DNA from: an uncultured Pseudorhodobacter sp.
Lineage (GTDB): Bacteria > Pseudomonadota > Alphaproteobacteria > Rhodobacterales > Rhodobacteraceae
Direction: 5' to 3'
NCBI GenBank assembly: GCA_945952425.1
Contig: CAMFIX010000211.1
Span: 1-5,948 of the forward strand
DNA: 5,948 bases
This document shows positions 1 to 5,948 of this stretch, piece after piece. The notes below the pieces were generated by a model. It searched no databases, was not told the DNA's origin, and saw nothing but the letters and a program-made list of their open reading frames with translations. Both the position numbers and the translations under genes were made by a program. Position 1 is the stretch's first letter. Each line of letters starts with the position of its first letter.

Positions 1-666
1 GGTGAGAAGGTGACCCATCGCCCGCCGCTGGACTTGGACAGACGCCTTGTCCTGACCGTCAGGCGCAAGCCAGGTGCGGTGCGCGCCTTGGCACCGCCCT
101 GCCCCATCGGTGACCGCAGCAATCAGCGCCGGGCGGGGGAGGCTCCGGGTCTGACCCTCATCCCGATGCCAGCACTTGGGGTGGAAGCGGAGGGCGGAAC
201 TCGAGACGGGCCGGGTAATGCTCCGGGCGCGGAGATAGGTTTCCGCCAAGGTGCCCGCGACCGGCACAGCCGCCGCGAAAAGGCGCGCGGCGGCCTCGCG
301 ACTGCCTGTCGGGGTCTTCGGCTTGCTTGGGCGCGGACTGACATCCGGGATGACCGGCGCCGGACGGCCAAGATGTGCCCGAGCCTCGGCCAGGAGGTCG
401 GGGAAGCGGGTGATGCCCGTCCTGGCCCGAATGATGTCGAGGAGGTCGCCATGCTCACCCGAGGCGGCGTCCGTCCATCGCCCCGCTGCGCCCTGCCCCG
501 AGCTTGGTCCCGTCAGCCGCACGAAGAGCGATCTCCCCGTGTTGTTCTGCAGATCGCCCACCATCCAATATGCACCTTCCCGCTTGCCTCTGGACAAGTA
601 ATGGCGGCAGACGCTCTCGGCGTTTTGCGCGAGCGCGCGTGCGATATCTTCCGTGTCCAATGCCAA
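1..666 (-). CDS. Toprim primase-like protein, DUF7146 family, N-terminal part (runs off the left edge)
   Basis: The minus strand is open from 666 to base 1 with no stop, giving 222 codons of a longer protein. It starts MALDTEDIARALAQ, then has YWMVGD (residues 33-38) and a GxWTDAASGEHGDLLDII block (about 62-79). I recognise this block as the cysteine-free counterpart of the N-terminal region of plasmid and phage primases (DUF7146). After a Pro/Lys-rich linker (about 105-125) come GTLAETYLRARSI, a PALIAAVTDGAG segment and HRTWLAPDGQDKA, ending at AMGHLL. This is the usual run-up to a Toprim_3 domain, whose catalytic acidic residues lie outside the window. TTG at 666 is chosen because GGAG sits 6 bases upstream and the first in-frame ATG is residue 35. 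TTG codons at 678 and 660 are alternatives. The gene lies 12 bp behind the methylase-helicase gene on the same strand, so they are probably co-transcribed. Primer synthesis for element replication is the family-based inference; activity cannot be judged from this part. Family assignment is from memory of conserved motifs. Confidence 0.86.
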   Translation of the reverse strand, partial: MALDTEDIARALAQNAESVCRHYLSRGKREGAYWMVGDLQNNTGRSLFVRLTGPSSGQGAAGRWTDAASGEHGDLLDIIRARTGITRFPDLLAEARAHLGRPAPVIPDVSPRPSKPKTPTGSREAAARLFAAAVPVAGTLAETYLRARSITRPVSSSALRFHPKCWHRDEGQTRSLPRPALIAAVTDGAGRCQGAHRTWLAPDGQDKASVQVQRRAMGHLLT

Positions 667-672
667 TTTGTT

Positions 673-676
673 CTCC
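673..676 (-). promoter_or_regulatory. Ribosome-binding site that sets the TTG start of the primase-like gene
   Basis: The minus strand reads GGAG, six bases (AACAAA), then TTG GCA TTG GAC. The spacing suits TTG at 666 as the start. It makes the TTG at 678 unlikely, because that codon overlaps the GGAG itself. No ATG is available near the N-terminus in this frame. Confidence 0.6.
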
Positions 677-678
677 AA

Positions 679-3600
679 TCAACCTTGACGGGTATCTAGG
701 GACTGGACCGGGAACTTCGCAAGAACCCGGGCCAAGATCGGGATGCCCTCCGCGTCAGTCGGGACAAACAGCCGGAGCTTCCAGGCGATGATCTCCGAGA
801 AGAGCCCATCGGCCTTGAGCCGGTCCTTCTGATGGGGCGTGAAGCCCGAGAGCTCGATGCGGTGCACCCCCATGACGCGGGCACGGTGCAGCTCCAGCCC
901 GTCGGTGAGGCGGACCACGGTCTTTCCCGCGAGGAGGAGGGCGTGGATCTCGGCCGGGGTGAGGTTCGGTGCGTTGCCCTCAGCCAGCGTGGTCGCGACC
1001 CAGGCGGGCGAGACACGGCGGCCGATGAGACGCTCGCCTGCATCGGTCTGCAGCCGGTAAACCCGGGTCTCGTCCTGCGGCAGCTGCTTCCAGATCGGCA
1101 GGAGAAGCCCCGCCACGATGTGCAGCGTGGTCTCGGAGAACTCAGGCACCTCGGCGAGTTCGGTTTCCCAGGCGGCTGCGAAGGCGGCGCGGTCGGCTTC
1201 GAGCCAATGGGTCTCTTCCATCATAAGGGCGGGCAGCGTTGCCGCCTCCATCGGCCGGATCAGCCGGAAACGCGGCTCCATCGTGCCGTCCTCCAGCATC
1301 AGGCTCGTGGCGGGCACCTGCACCGCAGCGCGGCCCGAGCGTGCGTTGACCAGAAGCCGGGCCTTGGGGTCGTCGAGCCAGATGAGCGCATCAGCGAGGG
1401 AGACCGGGCGGTTCCTGACGCGCTGCGCGATGGTCAGAAGCTGGGTATCGGCGCCCGAGCCGGGGTGGGTGTAGATGACCCTTCGGTCCGTGACGCGGAA
1501 GCTCTCGGCGCGCAGCGTCTCGAGCCCGAGATCATAGACCCCCGCCGCGATGGCACCCTCGATCCGGGCTTCGAGCAGGTTCTCGAAGGCGGTGAAGAGC
1601 ACGCCTTGCATGTCGATCGTCAGGGCAAGGAGGCGGCTGAGGAAGCTCGTGATCGGCGGAAGGTCATCTTTCAGCCCATTGGCATCCGACAGCGTCAGGC
1701 CCGTGGCCTCCTCGAATGCCCGAAGTCCACAGCCCGGCACATCGCCCCGATGGATGCGGCGGTAGAGCTGGCGGAGCGCATCGCGGGCGTAGGGGCTCTC
1801 CAGGTTGTCCTCGGGACGGAAGAGTCCCTGACCCCCGGTCTGGCGCTGGCCGCGTGTGATGGCGCCGAGCGTGTCGAGCCGCCGGGCGATGGTCGAGAGG
1901 AAGCGCTTCTCCGCCTTCACATCGGTGGCCACCGGGCGAAACAAGGGCGGCTGCGCCTGGTTGGTGCGGTTGGTGCGCCCCAGGCCCTGAATTGCCGCAT
2001 CGGCCTTCCAACCGGGCTCCAGGAGGTAATGGACCCGCAGGCGCTGGTTCTTCGCCCCAAGATCGGCGTGGTAGCTCCGCCCCGTGCCGCCCGCATCCGA
2101 GAAGATCAGGATGCGCTTCTGATCATCCATGAACGCGGAAGTCTCGGCGAGGTTGGCCGATCCGGCGCGGGTCTCGACGACAAGCCGCGCCGCAGTATCC
2201 TCGCCCTTCCGCACGATGCGCCGCGACCGGCCGGTGACCTCTGCGACCTCATCCGTCCCGAAATGCTGCACGACTTGGTCCAGCGCTCCGGGCACCGGAG
2301 GCAGCGAGGCCAGGTGCTCGATCAGCGCATCGCGACGGCGCACCGCCTCGCGGCATTCCACCGGCTGGCCATCGCGGGTGACGGGCCGCGAAGAGAGATT
2401 GCCCTCGCTGTCTGTGAAGGGCTCGTAGAGCTGCACCGGGAAGGAATGGGCGAGGTAGTCCAGGACGTACTCGCGCGGCGTGATGTCGATCCGCACGTCT
2501 CCCCAGTCCTCGGTCGGGATCTCCGAGAGCCGCCGTTCCATCAGCGCCTCGCCGGTCGAGACAATCTGGATGACCGCCGCATGACCCGCCGCGAGATCCG
2601 CCTCGATGGCCCGGATCAGGCTCGGGGTCTTCATCCCCGTCAAGAGATGGCCGAAGAACCGCTGCTTGGCGGACTCGAAAGCCGAGCGCGCGGCGGACTT
2701 GGCCGGGGCATTGAGCGTGCCGCTCTCACCGGTGATGTTCGCGGCCTCCAGCGCGGCCGTCAGGTTGCGATGGATGACGGCGAAGGCCCCGGCATAGGCG
2801 TCGTAGACCTCGCGCTGCTCGGGGCTGAGCTCATGGACCAGCATGTCGTATTCGACGCCGTCATAGGACAGCGACCGCGCCGTGTAGAGGCCGAGTGCGC
2901 GCAGGTCGCGGGCCAGGACCTCCATCGCCGCAACCCCGCCCGCCTCGATCGCCTCGACGAACTCGGCCCTTGTCGCAAATGGAAAATCTTCCCCGCCCCA
3001 AAGGCCCAGCCGCTGCGCATAGGCCAGGTTGTGGACGGTGGTCGCCCCGGTTGCCGAGACATAGACCACCCGGGCATTGGGCAGCTTGTGCTGCAGGCGA
3101 AGCCCCGCCCTGCCCTGCTGCGAGGCCTCGGTATCCCCGCGCTCACCCTTGCCCCCGACCGCATTGGCCATGGCATGGCTCTCGTCGAAAAGGATCACCC
3201 CGTCGAAGTCGGCGCCCAGCCACTCGACGATCTGATCGACGCGGGACTTCTTGGCCCCACGCTCCTCCGAGCGCAGCGTCGCATAGGTCGTGAAGAGGAT
3301 CCCCTCGGAGAGGGTGATCTCGCGGCCCTGCGCAAAGCGCGACAAGGGCGTGACCTGCAGCCGCTCCTGGCCCAGGGCAGACCAATCGCGTTGCGCATCC
3401 TCCAGAAGCTTGTCGCTCTTGGAAATCCAGAGCGCCTTGCGGCGGCCTTGGGCCCAGTTGTCCAAGAGGATCCCGGCCGACTGGCGACCCTTGCCCGCCC
3501 CGGTGCCATCGCCGAGGAAGAAGCCCCGGCGGAACCGGACGGCGGCGGGGTCACCCTCGGGCGCGGCCGAGACCATGTCGCCGGTCTCATCCACCGTCCG

Positions 3601-5208
3601 GGACCCTGCGAGATGCGCGCCATGCGCCTCGCCCGCATAGATCACCGTCTCGAGCTGCGCGTCGGAGAGGAGGCCATCGCGCAGGACCGCCCCGGGCAGG
3701 CGTGGGCGGTAGCTGGGCTTCGGCGGCGCAACCGAGGCCATGGCGGCGGATTGCACCAGCTTCGTCGGATGCGGCGCGGCGCCGGGGATCGCGATGGATT
3801 GCAGACGGAAGGGCTCGTAGAGCGCGTCCGACAGGCGGGCGGAAGTGGAGGCGGCAGCGTCATCGGCGTCCGCAGGAACGGTCTGGTCCGCTTCACTCGT
3901 CACCTCGGCCACCCCCTCGGCGCCCAAGTCGGCCGCGATGCCGACGCCCCCGATCAGGTCGTAGGCGAGCTCTTCGGCCTGAGGTTGGGTGGACGGGAGG
4001 GCGCCAGAAGACCGAGCGGCGGTCCGGCGGGGTGCGGTGGAAATCCCGGTAAGGGAGAAGGACGTGCGGATGCCATTGCTCTCCGGACGGGGAACCGGGT
4101 GCGAGGTTGTCAGCTTGGCATCAGAGCGGACTTGCTGACGCGCGAACCCGGACGCAGTGCGTGTGGGCTGCGCTGCGTGAGGCAGGGGCAGGCGCGGCGG
4201 GACCAGCGCGGTGACGCGTGCCAGAAGCTCGGCCGCGTCATCTGCCATGGGGAGCGTCAGGTCGGCGGTGAGGATGCCGGGCTCGTCAGCCAGCGGCTTG
4301 TCGAAGACCGAGAGCCGGGTCTCGAAGCTGGTGCCATGCTTGGCGAAAGCCGCGCCCGAAACCGCGCTGGTGAAGACGAGGGACGCGGTCTCGGTCAGCC
4401 GGGCGAAGGTCTCGGCCCAGGCATAGGCATCGGGGGAAAAGCCCGCTCCGGTGATTGCGACGAGCCGCCCGCCCGGCGCAAGGCGCGCCAGCGCCGAGCG
4501 GAGGTGCTTCGCGGTCGCCTCGGTGGTCCGGGCCTCGACATGGGCCAGCGCCGAAAACGGCGGGTTCATCAGGATCACGCTCGGGCGGAGCTCAGGGTCG
4601 AGGTGGTCATCGATCTGCGCGGCATCGAAGCGGGTGACCGGGGCACCCGGGAAGAGAAGCGCCAGGAGATCGGCGCGGGTCTCGGCCAGCTCGTTCAGCA
4701 CGACGCCTGCCCCAGCACTCTCCGCCAGGATTGCGAGAAGTCCGGTCCCGGCCGAAGGCTCGAGGACCAGGTCTCCGGGCGCGATCCGGGCGGCAATCAG
4801 GGCAGCGATGCCCATAGGCAAGGGCGTCGAAAACTGCTGGAAGCGCTCCATCTCCTCGGACCGTCGGGTATGGCTCGGCAGAAGCGCCGCGAGCTTGGCA
4901 AGCATCAGCGCCAGCGCGGCAGGCGAGCCCGCCCGGGCGAGGAGCGCGCGGCCGTATTTCCGAAGGAAGACGACCAGCGCCGCTTCGCCCGCCTCATAGG
5001 CCAGCTTCCAATCCCAGGCGCCGGAGGCATCGGAACCGCCGAAGGCGCGCTCCATTTCGGCGCGAAGCATGCCGGTATCGACGGCGCGGCCGGCGGTCAG
5101 CGCGGGCTGCAGGGCTTCGGCCACGGTGAGGATGCGGGCTGCGATCGAGGGGGCGGACGGCAAGGCTACGGGCGACGCTGCAAGGGCGGCAGGCGGGAGA
5201 TAGGTCAT
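679..5208 (-). CDS. Methyltransferase fused to Strawberry-notch-type superfamily 2 helicase (1509 aa)
   Basis: Seen: an N-terminal class I SAM-dependent methyltransferase with QFSTP (125-129), the SAM-binding loop LEPSAGTG (149-156), an acidic NE at 172-173 and the catalytic NPPF (215-218) of N6-adenine DNA methylases. A low-complexity linker (about 335-460) rich in Ser, Thr, Ala and Arg follows. Then comes a Strawberry-notch-like NTPase: Walker A GDGTGAGKGRQ (566-576), ISKSDKLLEDAQRDW (595-609), Walker B DESH (675-678) and SATG (718-721). The helicase C half has FSDAGGTGRSYHAD (1036-1049) and the arginine-finger motif QGLGRTNRTNQ (1074-1084). A C-terminal region of about 400 residues resembles nothing else I recognise. 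All key motifs look intact. ATG at 5208 is preceded by GGAG at 7 bases. Known: homologues sit on alphaproteobacterial plasmids and integrative elements, and methylase-helicase fusions include the phage P1 antirestriction protein DarB. Inferred: it methylates or remodels the element's DNA, in replication or in escape from host restriction. It is probably cytoplasmic; I see no signal peptide or membrane segment. The domain call is secure; the biological role is not. Confidence 0.95.
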   Translation of the reverse strand: MTYLPPAALAASPVALPSAPSIAARILTVAEALQPALTAGRAVDTGMLRAEMERAFGGSDASGAWDWKLAYEAGEAALVVFLRKYGRALLARAGSPAALALMLAKLAALLPSHTRRSEEMERFQQFSTPLPMGIAALIAARIAPGDLVLEPSAGTGLLAILAESAGAGVVLNELAETRADLLALLFPGAPVTRFDAAQIDDHLDPELRPSVILMNPPFSALAHVEARTTEATAKHLRSALARLAPGGRLVAITGAGFSPDAYAWAETFARLTETASLVFTSAVSGAAFAKHGTSFETRLSVFDKPLADEPGILTADLTLPMADDAAELLARVTALVPPRLPLPHAAQPTRTASGFARQQVRSDAKLTTSHPVPRPESNGIRTSFSLTGISTAPRRTAARSSGALPSTQPQAEELAYDLIGGVGIAADLGAEGVAEVTSEADQTVPADADDAAASTSARLSDALYEPFRLQSIAIPGAAPHPTKLVQSAAMASVAPPKPSYRPRLPGAVLRDGLLSDAQLETVIYAGEAHGAHLAGSRTVDETGDMVSAAPEGDPAAVRFRRGFFLGDGTGAGKGRQSAGILLDNWAQGRRKALWISKSDKLLEDAQRDWSALGQERLQVTPLSRFAQGREITLSEGILFTTYATLRSEERGAKKSRVDQIVEWLGADFDGVILFDESHAMANAVGGKGERGDTEASQQGRAGLRLQHKLPNARVVYVSATGATTVHNLAYAQRLGLWGGEDFPFATRAEFVEAIEAGGVAAMEVLARDLRALGLYTARSLSYDGVEYDMLVHELSPEQREVYDAYAGAFAVIHRNLTAALEAANITGESGTLNAPAKSAARSAFESAKQRFFGHLLTGMKTPSLIRAIEADLAAGHAAVIQIVSTGEALMERRLSEIPTEDWGDVRIDITPREYVLDYLAHSFPVQLYEPFTDSEGNLSSRPVTRDGQPVECREAVRRRDALIEHLASLPPVPGALDQVVQHFGTDEVAEVTGRSRRIVRKGEDTAARLVVETRAGSANLAETSAFMDDQKRILIFSDAGGTGRSYHADLGAKNQRLRVHYLLEPGWKADAAIQGLGRTNRTNQAQPPLFRPVATDVKAEKRFLSTIARRLDTLGAITRGQRQTGGQGLFRPEDNLESPYARDALRQLYRRIHRGDVPGCGLRAFEEATGLTLSDANGLKDDLPPITSFLSRLLALTIDMQGVLFTAFENLLEARIEGAIAAGVYDLGLETLRAESFRVTDRRVIYTHPGSGADTQLLTIAQRVRNRPVSLADALIWLDDPKARLLVNARSGRAAVQVPATSLMLEDGTMEPRFRLIRPMEAATLPALMMEETHWLEADRAAFAAAWETELAEVPEFSETTLHIVAGLLLPIWKQLPQDETRVYRLQTDAGERLIGRRVSPAWVATTLAEGNAPNLTPAEIHALLLAGKTVVRLTDGLELHRARVMGVHRIELSGFTPHQKDRLKADGLFSEIIAWKLRLFVPTDAEGIPILARVLAKFPVQSLDTRQG

Positions 5209-5212
5209 TCGG

Positions 5213-5225
5213 GAACTCCGGGTTC
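5213..5225. repeat. Short imperfect palindrome over the ribosome-binding site of the methylase-helicase gene
   Basis: GAAC-TCCGG-GTTC is a dyad with four perfect outer pairs, and it contains the ribosome-binding site of the leftward gene (5216-5219). In mRNA it could form a small hairpin that masks that site, or as DNA it could be an operator half-pair. Its 5-base spacing differs from the 7-base spacing and direct orientation of a LexA box. Function is unproven and the match is short enough to be chance. Confidence 0.25.
5216..5219 (-). promoter_or_regulatory. Ribosome-binding site of the methylase-helicase gene
   Basis: The minus strand reads GGAG, seven bases, then ATG at 5208. This is a good Shine-Dalgarno match and supports the ATG used for the 1509-residue protein. 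Confidence 0.6.
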
Positions 5226-5315
5226 AGGGGAACATCAAGCCCCAGGGAGACCTCTCTCGGCATCCCTCGGGCTCGCCCCTGACCCACACCGCTCTCCCTC
5301 TCGGGACGCCCCTCG

Positions 5316-5326
5316 TGATCCGATCA
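5316..5326. repeat. Perfect 11-bp palindrome in the divergent intergenic region
   Basis: TGATC-C-GATCA is a perfect 5-1-5 dyad between the two divergent start codons. It is a candidate operator for a small dimeric regulator, or a pair of GATC sites. Nothing else supports a function, and a palindrome this short can arise by chance. Confidence 0.25.
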
Positions 5327-5350
5327 GCAAGGGAGTCATCGGGTCTCACC

Positions 5351-5379
5351 TTGCATTTGTTCCGTTTTTGTTCTATATC
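5351..5379 (+). promoter_or_regulatory. Putative sigma-70-type promoter of the small rightward gene
   Basis: TTGCAT (5351-5356) and TATATC (5374-5379) are separated by 17 bp, the ideal spacing. They match the consensus hexamers at 3/6 and 4/6 positions, so each is individually weak. This is the most A/T-rich patch of the intergenic region and lies about 30 bp before the ATG, giving a short leader. The spacer contains the candidate LexA box, so repressor bound there would cover the promoter. On the opposite strand TATAGA (5372-5377) could be a -10 for the leftward gene, but no good -35 is visible for it. Confidence 0.45.
5359..5373 (+). promoter_or_regulatory. Probable LexA (SOS) box, GTTC-N7-GTTC
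   Basis: GTTC (5359-5362) and GTTC (5370-5373) are separated by exactly seven bases (CGTTTTT). This is the direct-repeat SOS operator established for alphaproteobacteria such as Rhodobacter and Rhizobium, and it differs from the palindromic E. coli box. The match extends to a repeated TTTGTTC on an 11-bp period, one helical turn. It lies between the putative -35 and -10 of the small gene and 150 bp upstream of the methylase-helicase start. LexA binding here would most directly repress the small gene and perhaps also the leftward unit. With random equal bases, either orientation of the eight fixed positions is expected about 0.006 times in a 201-bp gap. Confidence 0.65.
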
Positions 5380-5395
5380 TGGAGGCCAAGCTAAG

Positions 5396-5400
5396 AAGGA
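5396..5400 (+). promoter_or_regulatory. Ribosome-binding site of the small repeat protein gene
   Basis: AAGGA within GAAGGAAG ends 9 bases before the ATG at 5410, a normal spacing. It supports that start codon and that the small reading frame is translated. Confidence 0.6.
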
Positions 5401-5409
5401 AGATTCCCC

Positions 5410-5706
5410 ATGGAAGACACCGCCTTTGGCCTCCCCGTCACCCAGAAGCAGATCGCCTATGCGCGCGCTCTGGCCCTGAAGAACCAGACGCTTCTGCCTT
5501 GGGAGGCTCAGCAGGACCGCCGTGCCCTCAGCGTCTGGATCGATGCCCAAGCCCGCCTGAAACCCGTCTCGGATCTCGACCGCCTGCCTTCCTCCAAGCA
5601 GGTGGCCTTCGCCGAGCGCCTCGCCCGCATCAAGCGCCGCGCCGTCCCGGCAGAGTGCTTCCGTGACAAGGGGCTCATGTCGAAATGGATCGACGGGAAC
5701 AGGTGA
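5410..5706 (+). CDS. Small two-repeat protein of unknown function (98 aa)
   Basis: I do not recognise a named family. The protein is two copies of one motif at an exact 50-residue offset: residues 10-45 and 60-95 align without gaps, with 13 identities in 36 positions (K13/K63, Q14/Q64, A16/A66, A18/A68, L21/L71, A22/A72, P30/P80, E32/E82, D36/D86, S41/S91, W43/W93, I44/I94, D45/D95). Each unit reads roughly KQxAxAxxLA...PxE...D...SxWID, suggesting a helical pair. From memory, similar T/S-x-K-Q/M-x-x-A-x-x-LA units occur in C-terminal tails of plasmid-borne type IA topoisomerases, so a DNA-associated accessory role is possible but inferred. The protein is basic in its second half (RIKRR, 73-77). 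Translation is supported by a good ribosome-binding site, normal high third-position G/C and the preserved internal repeat. It is divergent from the methylase-helicase gene, and the candidate LexA box lies just upstream, so damage induction is likely. No signal peptide or membrane segment is visible. Confidence 0.82.
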   Translation: MEDTAFGLPVTQKQIAYARALALKNQTLLPWEAQQDRRALSVWIDAQARLKPVSDLDRLPSSKQVAFAERLARIKRRAVPAECFRDKGLMSKWIDGNR

Positions 5707-5818
5707 GGGGCCTTTTCCAGGGCTTGGAATTTGCATCCAGGTGTCGTTGCGTTTGAAGGATGGCAGGCCGTCAGGGCACGAAGACAAGAACGTCACCGAC
5801 AACCTCTTTGTGATTTTC
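5707..5818. other. Intergenic stretch after the small gene, no clear content
   Basis: I see no supported gene here. TTCCA-GGGCT-TGGAA (5715-5729) followed by TTT is a 5-bp stem just past the stop codon. It might be a very weak terminator, but it is too short and its T-run too brief to call. Confidence 0.35.
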
Positions 5819-5849
5819 GATTTTTCGGCGTCGTGGATGCTTAAAAATC
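5819..5849. repeat. Hairpin-forming palindrome, copy 1 of a pair
   Basis: Arms 5819-5832 and 5836-5849 pair around a 3-base loop (GTG, 5833-5835): 14 positions, with two G-T wobbles (5830/5838 and 5827/5841) and one C/T mismatch (5826/5842). The outer arms are GATTTTT and AAAAATC. The left inner arm TTTCGGCGTC (5823-5832) is identical to that of copy 2, 72 bp downstream. It is not a textbook terminator in either direction because the T-run is in the stem, not after it. It may be an operator, a structured RNA element or a replication-related repeat. Confidence 0.5.
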
Positions 5850-5893
5850 AGAGTCTTCAAAGAAGGGTTGGCAGAGACTTTGAGAATCTGCTA

Positions 5894-5918
5894 CTTTCGG
5901 CGTCATGGACGCTGAAAG
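5894..5918. repeat. Hairpin-forming palindrome, copy 2 of a pair
   Basis: Arms 5894-5904 (CTTTCGGCGTC) and 5908-5918 (GACGCTGAAAG) pair at 11 positions, one of them a G-T wobble (5899/5913), around the loop ATG (5905-5907). It is related to copy 1, with TTTCGGCGTC shared exactly at a 72-bp offset. AGAATCTG flanks it on both sides (5883-5890 and 5924-5931) as a 41-bp direct repeat. The series may continue beyond the right edge. Function unknown. Confidence 0.5.
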
Positions 5919-5948
5919 ATCACAGAATCTGAAGAGACTGCTTGATGC

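Noticed and set aside
123..682. Two minus-strand frames (455-682 and 123-458) in another register
   Set aside because: Both lie over the primase-like gene and begin at ATG codons out of its frame. Their translations are Arg/Ser/Pro-rich shadows without motifs.
10..699. A 229-codon plus-strand frame at the left edge
   Set aside because: It is the same-register mirror of the minus-strand primase-like gene, which shows clear family motifs. The plus translation does not.
832..5394. A 1520-codon open frame on the plus strand, longer than the real gene it faces
   Set aside because: It is antisense to the methylase-helicase, which carries all the family motifs. Its translation is a low-complexity Arg/Gly/Leu-rich string with no motif. 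Long antisense frames are expected here because GC-rich codon choice avoids TTA, CTA and TCA.
5224..5802. A 192-codon minus-strand frame covering the small gene and the divergent intergenic region
   Set aside because: It is antisense to the 98-aa gene, which has a better ribosome-binding site and an internal protein repeat. It would also run through the promoter and LexA box.
5819..5849. Hairpin copy 1 as a Rho-independent terminator
   Set aside because: The T-run and A-run are arms of the stem and no T-tract follows it on either strand.
5663..5932. An 89-codon plus-strand frame across the end of the small gene and the hairpin pair
   Set aside because: Its ATG lies inside the small gene and has no Shine-Dalgarno. 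The repeated SASW-x-LK in its translation is simply the DNA hairpin repeat read twice.
5905..5948. Possible gene start MDAERSQNLKRLLDA reading off the right edge
   Set aside because: Only 14 full codons are visible and no ribosome-binding site precedes the ATG, so it is kept as part of the hairpin finding rather than called as a gene.

Overview
The window is GC-rich DNA of an alphaproteobacterial, probably Rhodobacterales-like, accessory replicon (plasmid or integrative element). This rests on three things: very high G/C at third codon positions, gene families I recall as typical of Paracoccus/Rhodobacter-type plasmids, and a GTTC-N7-GTTC sequence that matches the alphaproteobacterial LexA (SOS) operator. 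The species cannot be fixed from the sequence alone.

Layout: two genes read leftward and one reads rightward from a shared control region. Most of the window (679-5208, minus) is one giant gene for a 1509-residue protein. It joins an N-terminal N6-adenine-type DNA methyltransferase (LEPSAGTG, NPPF) to a Strawberry-notch-type superfamily 2 helicase (GDGTGAGKGRQ, DESH, SATG, QGLGRTNRTNQ). Twelve bases downstream a second leftward gene starts at a TTG codon (666) and runs off the left edge. It is the N-terminal part of a plasmid/phage-type toprim primase-like protein (DUF7146 family). The upstream gene's stop codon and this gene are in one reading frame.

To the right, a 201-bp divergent intergenic region (5209-5409) carries ribosome-binding sites for both outward genes and a probable LexA box within a putative promoter. 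The rightward gene (5410-5706) encodes a 98-residue protein built of two copies of a ~36-residue motif at an exact 50-residue offset. Beyond it, 5707-5948 has no convincing gene, but holds two related hairpin-forming palindromes 72 bp apart in clearly more A/T-rich DNA.

Inferred working model: the methyltransferase-helicase and the primase-like protein form a transcription unit handling the element's own DNA (replication, protection from host restriction, or entry into a new host). The divergent small gene, and possibly the leftward unit, would be induced by DNA damage through LexA. The conjunction of a methylase-helicase, a primase and an SOS box is the most interesting aspect of the window.
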